A stretch of 29,601 bases of DNA from RGIG8767 sp045531685 (GTDB lineage: Bacteria > Bacillota > Clostridia > Lachnospirales > Lachnospiraceae), in assembly GCA_045531685.1 (NCBI GenBank), contig JAZSEL010000139.1, positions 1 to 29,601 on the forward strand, written 5' to 3'. The position numbers and the translations under genes are program-made. Each line of letters begins with the position of its first letter. Within the stretch, counting starts at the first letter, position 1. This document shows, one piece after another, positions 23,532-29,601 of this stretch. The notes below the pieces were generated by a model that ran no database searches, was not told where the DNA came from, and worked only from the letters and a program-made list of their open reading frames with translations.

Positions 23532-24290
23532 ATGAGCGTTATTTCAATGAAGCAGTTATTAGAAGCAGGTGTTCATTTTGGACATCAGACAAGAAGATGG
23601 AACCCTAAGATGGCTCCATACATCTTCACAGAGAGAAATGGTATCCACATCATCGACTTACAGAAATCTGTAGGTAAAGTAGATGAAGCTTACAAGGCAG
23701 TATTTGATATTGCTAACGAAGGTGGCACAATTCTTTTCGTTGGTACAAAGAAGCAGGCTCAGGATGCTGTTAAGACAGAAGCAGAACGTTGCGGTATGTA
23801 CTACGTTAACGAAAGATGGTTAGGTGGTATGTTAACAAACTTCAAGACAATCCAGGGTCGTATTGCAAGATTAAAAGCAATCGAAACTATGGCTGAAGAC
23901 GGAACATTCGACGTTCTTCCTAAGAAGGAAGTTATCCAGATTAAGAAGGAATGGGAAAAATTAGAAAAGAACCTTGGCGGTATCAAGGATATGACAAGAG
24001 TTCCGGACGCTATCTTCGTAGTAGATCCTAAGAAGGAAAAGATTTGTGTACAGGAAGCTCATTCACTTGGTATTACATTAATCGGTATCGGTGATACAAA
24101 CTGTGATCCGGAAGAATTAGATTACGTTATCCCGGGTAACGACGATGCTATCAGAGCCGTTAAATTAATCGTTTCTAAGATGGCAGATGCTGTTATCGAA
24201 GCTAACCAGGGTGGCGAAGTTTACACAGAAGAAGTTGTTGCGGAAGCAGCTGCAGAAGCAACAGATATCGAAGAAGTAGCAGAAGCATAA
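23532..24290 (+). CDS. rpsB: 30S ribosomal protein S2
   Basis: 252 aa. S2 binds the back of the small subunit between head and body. The start region MSVISMKQLLEAGVHFGHQT is typical, as are RRWNPKM, FVGTKKQAQ, NERWLGGMLTNF and the P-D-A-I-F-V-V-D-P segment with IPGNDDAIRAV. The ATG at 23532 follows Shine-Dalgarno GGAGGT. The in-frame ATG at 23517 overlaps that site and is rejected. The C-terminus is Glu/Ala-rich, as in many Firmicutes. Strongly biased codon use fits high expression. tsf lies 30 bases downstream in the usual pair. Confidence 0.98.
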   Translation: MSVISMKQLLEAGVHFGHQTRRWNPKMAPYIFTERNGIHIIDLQKSVGKVDEAYKAVFDIANEGGTILFVGTKKQAQDAVKTEAERCGMYYVNERWLGGMLTNFKTIQGRIARLKAIETMAEDGTFDVLPKKEVIQIKKEWEKLEKNLGGIKDMTRVPDAIFVVDPKKEKICVQEAHSLGITLIGIGDTNCDPEELDYVIPGNDDAIRAVKLIVSKMADAVIEANQGGEVYTEEVVAEAAAEATDIEEVAEA

Positions 24291-24320
24291 AACACATTCA
24301 ATTTAATGGAGGATACAGAT

Positions 24321-25403
24321 ATGGCAATCACAGCAGCAATGGTTAAAGAATTGCGTGAAATGACTGGTGCAGGTATGATGGATTGTAAGAAGGCTCTTAC
24401 AGAAACTAACGGTGATATGGATGCAGCAGTTGAAGTATTGAAAAAAAGCGGTGCGGCTAAGATGGAAAAGAAAGCCAGCAGAATCGCAGCTGAAGGTATT
24501 GCGCGTGTTGCAGCTAATGATAATACCGCAGTAGTAGTTGAAGTTAACTCAGAAACAGACTTCGTTGCTAAGAACGAAACATTCCAGGAATTTGTACAGG
24601 TAGTAGCAGATAATGCCCTTGCTTCCGGTTTAGAAGGTGGAGCAAACGGAGAAGATATCGAAGCAGTTCTTGAAATGAATGGTTTAAAAGAACTTCTTGT
24701 TGAAAAGACAGCAACAATCGGAGAAAAATTATCCGTTCGCAGATTTGCAAAGGTGACAGGAGATTGTGTAGCATCTTATATCCATGCAGGCGGAAAGATT
24801 GGTGTATTAGTAGCCGGAACCGGTGCAAGTGATGATGCAGCAAAAGAAGCTCTTACTAATGTGGCTATGCAGATTGCAGCTATGAATCCACAGTATATCA
24901 GCAGAGCAGATATCTCCGCTGAAGAAATCGAAAAGATGCGTGAAATCACAATCGACAGCGCATTAAATGATCCTGCATCTCTTCCAAAGCCTATTCAGAA
25001 TGAATTATATGCTAAGGTAGAAGCAGATAAGTTATTTACAGAAGAAGACCTTGCAATCCTTGCTGAAAAGAAGAACGACAAGTATTTATATAACTTCTTA
25101 TCAAAAGAAGCAATCGCTAAGCTTGCAGAACTTGCTTTAGCAGGAAAAGCAACATATGTTGAAAACAAGATTTTCTCAGGTCTTGTAGAAGGACGTATTT
25201 CTAAGCAGATTAAAGATATCAGTCTTCTTGACCAGACTTATGTAAAAGCAGAAGATGGTAAGCAGACAGTAGCTAAATACTTGGAAGCTGTAAACAAAGC
25301 TCTTGTTATTGCTAAATTCGTTCGTTTTGAAGTTGGCGAAGGAATGGAAAAGAAGAACGAAGATTTCGCAGCAGAAGTTGCAGCACAGATGGCTAACGCT
25401 TAA
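24321..25403 (+). CDS. tsf: Elongation factor Ts, with extended dimerization region
   Basis: EF-Ts is the nucleotide exchange factor for EF-Tu. The N-terminal UBA-like domain (MAITAAMVKELREMTGAGMM, then DCKKAL) and the core motif VEVNSETDFVAKN are intact. The C-terminal VEGRISKQIKDISLLDQTYVK is also typical. The length is 360 aa, against about 290-310 in most Firmicutes. The extra material lies at about residues 213-275, between the core and the GR(I/L) segment. The ATG at 24321 follows GGAGGA. An ATG at 24306 overlaps that site and is not used. Codon use is highly biased, like rpsB. Confidence 0.96.
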   Translation: MAITAAMVKELREMTGAGMMDCKKALTETNGDMDAAVEVLKKSGAAKMEKKASRIAAEGIARVAANDNTAVVVEVNSETDFVAKNETFQEFVQVVADNALASGLEGGANGEDIEAVLEMNGLKELLVEKTATIGEKLSVRRFAKVTGDCVASYIHAGGKIGVLVAGTGASDDAAKEALTNVAMQIAAMNPQYISRADISAEEIEKMREITIDSALNDPASLPKPIQNELYAKVEADKLFTEEDLAILAEKKNDKYLYNFLSKEAIAKLAELALAGKATYVENKIFSGLVEGRISKQIKDISLLDQTYVKAEDGKQTVAKYLEAVNKALVIAKFVRFEVGEGMEKKNEDFAAEVAAQMANA

Positions 25404-25413
25404 TAGGTTTTAC

Positions 25414-25445
25414 AAACTCCGGAAGTTTTCTTCCGGAGTTTTTTT
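25414..25445 (+). terminator. Intrinsic terminator after tsf
   Basis: Arms AAACTCCGGAAG (25414-25425) and CTTCCGGAGTTT (25430-25441) with loop TTTT, followed by a T-run to 25445. It is a strong classical terminator that closes the rpsB-tsf operon. Confidence 0.95.
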
Positions 25446-25480
25446 GTCCGGATATGAGGATGGAAGTGGTGGGAACAGCA

Positions 25481-25513
25481 AAAGAAAAAGCCCTTGGATT
25501 ATCCAAGGGCTTT
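25481..25513 (-). terminator. Intrinsic terminator after the chemoreceptor gene
   Basis: Read on the minus strand: AAAGCCCTTGG (25503-25513) and CCAAGGGCTTT (25487-25497) around a 5-base loop, followed by a U-rich tract (TTTTTCTTTT when the arm's last bases are counted). It lies 17 bases past the receptor stop codon. Confidence 0.9.
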
Positions 25514-25529
25514 GTTGTCCGAAGAGAAA

Positions 25530-27365
25530 CTATAAACGGAATTTGCTTACAAGTTCTTCTAACTGTTCGGCTAATGTAGATAACACTTCTGTGTTTTCAG
25601 ATACATGAGCCATATTTTCTGTTTCTTCATTTACAATAGAAGTAACGTCTGTAGCAACATTTAAGTTGTCCTGAATGGTATCATCAATATCCTTAATAGC
25701 AGTTACGACAGCATCAATCATGTTAGCAAGCTGTTCCAATTTGGTATGGATATCACCAACATCCTGGCTAACGGTAAGAGTACCGGATTTGATGTCATTA
25801 AAATTAACCTGCAATTCATTGGCAAGGGAGTTACCCTGCTGAAGCTTTTCAAGACCTTGTTTCATCTTGCTGTTCATTTCATGGGAATTGTTCTGAACAT
25901 CATTGATAATATCACCAATCTGGGCTGCAGCCTTCTGGGTATCATCTGCAAGATTACGGATTTCGTTGGCAACAACTGCAAAACCACGTCCGGCTTCTCC
26001 GGCTCTGGCAGCCTCAATAGAAGCATTCAGAGATAATAAATTGGTCTGGGATGAAATCTCGGTAATGGTATTCAGGATGTTGTTCATCAAAGAAGCCTTG
26101 TCAGACAGAGTAGAAGCAGTATCTGCTACTTCATAAATAACCTGGTTAACTTCTTCTAACTGAGTCATATATTCCTGAAGGTTATGGTCACCGGATGTAG
26201 CAAGGTCCATAGCATTTTTGGCATTGTCATTAATGCGGTCTGCACGTTCTACAATATCGGTAGAAATATCGCGGATGGCTTCTGCCTGTTCGATGGATTC
26301 CTGAGATTTGTCTCCGGCAATACCAATCTGTGATTTCATGCCTTCCATCTGTTCAGAGATATCAAAACTCATCTTTGTGTTCTGGGCAATGTTGTCATTT
26401 ACTTCTTCCGAAGACATCCGGATTTTGTCTCCCACATCGGAAACTTTACCGATAATCTCACGGATGTTGTCAATCATTGTATTGAAATGTCTTGCAAGGG
26501 AAGCGAACTCATCCTTAGTACGTAATGTCACATGTTCTCCGGAAAGATCACCCTCTGCAACACTATTTGTTTTATCCTTTAACTTATTAATCGGATTCAC
26601 AATTTTGCTTCGTAACAGAAGTAATGAAATGATACAAATAACAAGAATCGCAATAAATAAGGTAATGGTCACGACTAACATATTATGGAAGTCTTCCGTA
26701 ATGGTCTCCTGTACAATAGCACTTCGGTCAATTTCCAGCTCTAATAAAGTATCACAAGCATTAGCGATGATATCTGCCGTACTCTTGAATGTGATGGATA
26801 ACTCTTCCGCAGCAGGAGTATATTTTCCGCCACCCATATCCAAAATCTCGGTATTGATTGCTTTGTAGTCTTCCAAACGTTTTTTTAGTGCTTCTGCCTG
26901 CTGGCGGTTGGAAGAATATACAACGTCGGAACCGATGTTATTGATGATGGCAGCGGAATTTTCAATCATTTCATCAATAAGTCCGTTCTCATCATTGGTA
27001 GGAGCTGTGTCACGGAGACAGAGCTTGCTGACACGTAATGCCTGCTTGCTGCTTTCGGCTTTGATGTCATTAAGATAGAATGTATTTTCCAAGATGCCGT
27101 TGTACTGATCCCTGAAATCAATGGTTCTTACTAATAAGAACAGAATAACGGCGGCAAATCCTACCATAACAAGCGAGAAAGTAAGAATAATACGTTTGCT
27201 GATGCTGACGCTGAATCCAAGTTTATCGCTCAATGCTCTCAGCTTGGCAAAAAACGGATTTGGCTTTCTTGGCTTTTTGACCTTGGCAGCCTTTGTTGTC
27301 CCGTCTTTTTTGGTGAATTTTGGCAACTTAGGCAGCTTTGGCAGCTTCGGTAGCTTGAATTTCAT
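25530..27365 (-). CDS. Methyl-accepting chemotaxis protein
   Basis: 611 aa chemoreceptor. An unusual basic cytoplasmic N-terminus (residues 1-57, with four Lys-Leu-Pro repeats at 4-15) precedes TM1 (about 59-79). A helical extracellular sensor of four-helix-bundle type spans about 80-228, and TM2 spans about 229-251. HAMP follows (about 252-305), then the long cytoplasmic coiled coil with the conserved tip LLSLNASIEAARAGEAGRGF and AVVANEIRNLADDT. The C-terminus ends SKFRL with no CheR-tethering pentapeptide. The ligand is unknown. Shine-Dalgarno GGAGGG precedes the ATG. It has its own promoter and terminator, so it is a single-gene unit. Confidence 0.96.
   Translation of the reverse strand: MKFKLPKLPKLPKLPKFTKKDGTTKAAKVKKPRKPNPFFAKLRALSDKLGFSVSISKRIILTFSLVMVGFAAVILFLLVRTIDFRDQYNGILENTFYLNDIKAESSKQALRVSKLCLRDTAPTNDENGLIDEMIENSAAIINNIGSDVVYSSNRQQAEALKKRLEDYKAINTEILDMGGGKYTPAAEELSITFKSTADIIANACDTLLELEIDRSAIVQETITEDFHNMLVVTITLFIAILVICIISLLLLRSKIVNPINKLKDKTNSVAEGDLSGEHVTLRTKDEFASLARHFNTMIDNIREIIGKVSDVGDKIRMSSEEVNDNIAQNTKMSFDISEQMEGMKSQIGIAGDKSQESIEQAEAIRDISTDIVERADRINDNAKNAMDLATSGDHNLQEYMTQLEEVNQVIYEVADTASTLSDKASLMNNILNTITEISSQTNLLSLNASIEAARAGEAGRGFAVVANEIRNLADDTQKAAAQIGDIINDVQNNSHEMNSKMKQGLEKLQQGNSLANELQVNFNDIKSGTLTVSQDVGDIHTKLEQLANMIDAVVTAIKDIDDTIQDNLNVATDVTSIVNEETENMAHVSENTEVLSTLAEQLEELVSKFRL
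27321..27356 (-). repeat. Lys-Leu-Pro x4 repeat at the receptor N-terminus
   Basis: Codons 4-15 encode four consecutive Lys-Leu-Pro triplets. Codons for Leu and Pro vary between units (CTA/CTG/TTG; CCG/CCA/CCT), so the repeat is not a very recent slippage product. Confidence 0.85.
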
Positions 27366-27395
27366 AATTAACCCTCCAATATCTAGATTGTATAT

Positions 27396-27424
27396 ATTTT
27401 ACAATAAAATGCTATTTATGGCAA
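27396..27424 (-). promoter_or_regulatory. Sigma-A-type promoter for the chemoreceptor gene
   Basis: Minus strand: -35 TTGCCA (27419-27424), 17 bases, then -10 TAAAAT (27396-27401). The predicted start is about 25 bases before the ATG. No sigma-28-like GCCGATAT element is seen here, although sigma-28 control is common for receptors. Confidence 0.72.
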
Positions 27425-27501
27425 GAAAATACATACTTTTTGTTGAAAAAGTGCGGTGTTTGCAGGGAAGTAAAAAACATAACAAAATTCCTATTTTTTT
27501 C

Positions 27502-27530
27502 TTTTCAATAAGTGAGATTTTCATTATAAT
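27502..27530 (+). promoter_or_regulatory. Sigma-A-type promoter for nagB
   Basis: -35 TTTTCA (27502-27507; 4 of 6 matches), 17 bases, then perfect -10 TATAAT (27525-27530). The start is near 27537, leaving a leader of about 80 bases. The weak -35 suggests that an activator or other control may matter (inference). Confidence 0.65.
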
Positions 27531-27555
27531 GGTACGTGAGATAAATTGTGATCAT

Positions 27556-27592
27556 GCAGAGGGGAATCTGGTGACCATAATCCCCTGCGGGG
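27556..27592 (+). promoter_or_regulatory. Two mutually exclusive hairpins in the nagB leader
   Basis: GCA (27556-27558) plus GGGGA (27561-27565) can pair with TCCCC plus TGC (27581-27588). Alternatively CCCC (27582-27585) can pair with GGGG (27589-27592) around a 3-base loop. The second form lies about 15 bases before the Shine-Dalgarno. This could be an RNA switch or simply an operator region. No known riboswitch class is recognised. Confidence 0.3.
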
Positions 27593-27615
27593 AATACAAA
27601 AAAAGTGAGGAATAA

Positions 27616-28359
27616 ATGATGAGAGTTTATTGTGGAAAAGATTATGAAGAAGCAAGCAAAATTGCAGCAAATTTAATTGCAGCACAGGTAATTATGAAAC
27701 CGGACTGCGTACTTGGTCTTGCAACCGGCTCGACCCCTATCGGTACATATAAATGTCTGGTTGAGAAGTACGAAAAGGGAGAATTGGATTTTTCAAAGGT
27801 TAAGAGTGTAAATCTGGATGAATATCGGGGACTTTCTCCGGAGAATGACCAGAGCTACCGTTATTTTATGAATGATAATCTGTTTCATCACGTGAATATT
27901 GATAAAGCAAATACAAGTGTCCCGGACGGTTTGGAAGCAGACGCAGAAGTGGCATGCAAAAAATACGATGAGATTATTGCACAGTCAGGTGGTGTGGATC
28001 TCCAGCTTTTGGGTATCGGTCATAACGGACATATCGGTTTTAATGAGCCGGCAGATTCTTTTGCAAAAACAACCAATTGTGTAAAGCTGGCCCAGAGTAC
28101 CATCGATGCCAATGCCAGATTCTTTGCTTCCATCGATGAAGTTCCAAAGGAAGCATACACCATGGGAATCGGCACAATTATGCAGGCAAAATGCGTTCTT
28201 GTACTGGCTACCGGTGCAGGCAAGAAGGAAATCGTTAAAAAATCATTTTTGGGTGAGGTGACTCCACAGGTTCCGGCTTCTATTTTACAGTTCCATCCTA
28301 ATTTCATCCTGGTTGGGGACAGAGAAGCTTTAGGAAATGATTTTGATGCATATTTATAG
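27616..28359 (+). CDS. nagB: Glucosamine-6-phosphate deaminase
   Basis: 247 aa. NagB converts glucosamine-6-phosphate to fructose-6-phosphate and ammonia, feeding amino sugars into glycolysis. The phosphate loop LGLATGSTPIGTY (from about residue 33), NLDEYRGL with the catalytic base D68, and the active-site segment GIGHNGHIGFNEP (H139, E144) are present. Asn at 137 replaces the Asp of the E. coli enzyme, as in other Gram-positive NagB proteins. Length is normal for Firmicutes, which lack the E. coli C-terminal extension. Two adjacent ATGs (27616 and 27619) follow GTGAGG; the second has the better spacing. No nagA is next to it. Confidence 0.96.
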   Translation: MMRVYCGKDYEEASKIAANLIAAQVIMKPDCVLGLATGSTPIGTYKCLVEKYEKGELDFSKVKSVNLDEYRGLSPENDQSYRYFMNDNLFHHVNIDKANTSVPDGLEADAEVACKKYDEIIAQSGGVDLQLLGIGHNGHIGFNEPADSFAKTTNCVKLAQSTIDANARFFASIDEVPKEAYTMGIGTIMQAKCVLVLATGAGKKEIVKKSFLGEVTPQVPASILQFHPNFILVGDREALGNDFDAYL

Positions 28360-28410
28360 GATGTAATACATCTTTATGAGGGTATAACAATAAGGAGAGG
28401 GAAAAGAAAG

Positions 28411-29574
28411 ATGAAAGCAATGGTACTTAATAAATTTAAGGAATTGTATGGGGATACAGAAGGGGTTAATGTATATTTTGCCCCGGGACGTGTAAATATG
28501 ATTGGAGAGCATACGGATTATAATGGTGGTCATGTGTTTCCGTGTGCGTTATCCATTGGTACATATGCGGCAGCAAGAAAAAGAAAAGACAGCAAGCTGA
28601 CATTTTATTCTATTAATTTTGAAAATGCAGGCATTATTGAGTCAGACATTAACCGGATTAAGCCGGAGGATGCAGCTGGCTGGACCAATTATCCGAAGGG
28701 AGTAATGTGGGCGTTTGCAGAGCGTGGGATGAAAATGGACTGCGGTATGGATTTTGTTATTTACGGCAATATTCCAAATGGCTCCGGTTTGTCATCCTCT
28801 GCTTCTTTGGAAGTGCTTACCGGTTATACCTTACGTGACTTATACGGATTTGATGTGAGTAATACGGATATAGCATTAATCGGACAGTATTCAGAAAACA
28901 ACTTCAATGGTATGAACTGTGGTATTATGGACCAGTTTGCATCTGCCAACGGTAAAAAGGACCATGCGATTTTCTTAAACACAGCGGATTTGTCTTATGA
29001 GTATGCACCATTGGTATTGGAGGATGCCAAGATAGTGGTTACCAACAGCAATGTAAAACATTCCCTTGTTGGTTCCGAATACAATGTAAGAAGAAGTGAA
29101 TGTGAAACAGCGTTGAAGGAATTACAGGAAGTAATTGCGATTCAGACCTTGGGCGATTTAAGTGAAGAAGAATTTGAAGCAAATAAGGCCGCAATAAAAG
29201 ACCCGGTACGTGTGAAACGTGCAAAACATGCGGTATATGAGAATCAGCGTACCATTAAGGCTGTGGAAGCATTAAAGAAGAACGACATAGCGTTATTTGG
29301 TCAGCTGATGAACGCTTCCCATGTGTCCTTACGTGATGACTATGCCGTTTCCTGTGAGGAAATTGATGTTTTAGTAGAAGAAGCATGGAAAATTGAGGGC
29401 GTAATCGGCTCCCGTATTACCGGTGGCGGTTTTGGAGGATGCACCGTCAGCATCGTAAAGAATGATGCGGTGGAGGAATTTAAAGATAAGCTGGGAAAAG
29501 CTTATAAAGAACGTGTGGGAAAAGAAGCATCGTTCTATCTGGTAGATATCGGGGACGGTCCTTGCAAGCTGTAA
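28411..29574 (+). CDS. galK: Galactokinase
   Basis: 387 aa GHMP-family kinase that phosphorylates galactose at C1, the first step of the Leloir pathway. The galactokinase signature GRVNMIGEHTDYNGG is at residues 26-40. The ATP loop GSGLSSSAS is at 124-132. The catalytic D174 is in CGIMDQFAS, and the C-terminal GHMP motif is GGGFGGC. Shine-Dalgarno AAGGAGAGGG precedes the ATG. It follows nagB by 51 bases with no convincing terminator between, so the two may be co-transcribed as a host-glycan sugar unit. No galT or galE is visible before the window ends. Confidence 0.97.
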   Translation: MKAMVLNKFKELYGDTEGVNVYFAPGRVNMIGEHTDYNGGHVFPCALSIGTYAAARKRKDSKLTFYSINFENAGIIESDINRIKPEDAAGWTNYPKGVMWAFAERGMKMDCGMDFVIYGNIPNGSGLSSSASLEVLTGYTLRDLYGFDVSNTDIALIGQYSENNFNGMNCGIMDQFASANGKKDHAIFLNTADLSYEYAPLVLEDAKIVVTNSNVKHSLVGSEYNVRRSECETALKELQEVIAIQTLGDLSEEEFEANKAAIKDPVRVKRAKHAVYENQRTIKAVEALKKNDIALFGQLMNASHVSLRDDYAVSCEEIDVLVEEAWKIEGVIGSRITGGGFGGCTVSIVKNDAVEEFKDKLGKAYKERVGKEASFYLVDIGDGPCKL

Positions 29575-29601
29575 GGTGTTTTCCCCGCAGAAACAGAATC
29601 T

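Noticed and set aside
26308..26868. Plus-strand reading frame of 186 codons opposite the chemoreceptor gene
   Set aside because: It is a shadow of the receptor's biased codons, with no recognisable domain or start signal.
27569..27577. TGGTGACCA as a GntR/NagR-type operator
   Set aside because: NagR/DasR sites have TGGT and ACCA separated by about 4 bases; here only 1 base separates them.
27529..27615. A 28-codon reading frame ending right before nagB, as a leader peptide
   Set aside because: Its ATG overlaps the -10 element of the nagB promoter, so the start codon would not be in the transcript.
28360..28375. GATGT-AAT-ACATC between nagB and galK as a terminator
   Set aside because: The stem is only 5 bp and AT-rich, with three Ts after it; too weak to end transcription.
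1..29601. tRNA or rRNA genes, insertion sequences, phage genes or CRISPR arrays
   Set aside because: None was seen; gene order is continuous and composition is even, so there is no sign of recent mobile DNA.

Overview
The window is about 42% GC. Its protein families, gene order and style of ribosome-binding sites point to a motile Gram-positive anaerobe of the Clostridia, most likely Lachnospiraceae (Roseburia, Lachnospira, Butyrivibrio or Agathobacter type). This is inferred from gene order and protein sequence, not from a search. All genes from 1 to about 21.86 kb lie on the plus strand with tiny gaps or 1-8 base overlaps and no visible internal terminator, so they look like the distal part of one long fla/che operon.

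Layout: the motA 3' end, motB and fliL (stator and basal body); fliM, fliY and cheY (switch and signal); fliO-fliP-fliQ-fliR-flhB-flhA (export gate); flhF-flhG (placement and number of flagella); a YcgR-type PilZ protein; cheB-cheA-cheW-cheC-cheD (chemotaxis); a small membrane protein; fliA/sigD; and then fapA-like, a small soluble protein, a SwrB-like bitopic protein and an acidic-linker MltG/YceG-like protein. A 17-bp bidirectional terminator at 21857-21895 ends the operon.

Converging on that terminator is a two-gene minus-strand unit: a CheX-type phosphatase with an unusual N-terminal repeat domain, then a second cheY. Divergent from it, each side with a good sigma-A-type promoter, is rpsB-tsf with a structured leader and a strong terminator. 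A methyl-accepting chemotaxis protein follows on the minus strand with its own terminator. Divergent from that gene are nagB (glucosamine-6-phosphate deaminase) and galK (galactokinase).

The genes make a nearly complete motility and chemotaxis system. Receptors signal through CheW/CheA to CheY and CheB. Three CheC-family proteins (FliY, CheC and the CheX-like protein) can remove phosphate from CheY. CheD links CheC to the receptors. No cheR is present here. The most interesting signal is the CheX-like protein: four tandem 29-residue units, each a 24-residue motif plus a 5-residue spacer, match the layout of the c-di-GMP-binding MshEN domain. This suggests a direct c-di-GMP to CheY-P link. Other notable items are a methionine-rich tandem repeat in FliY, hairpins inside fliP and at the end of cheC, a Lys-Leu-Pro N-terminal extension on the receptor, and an insertion of about 60 residues in EF-Ts.
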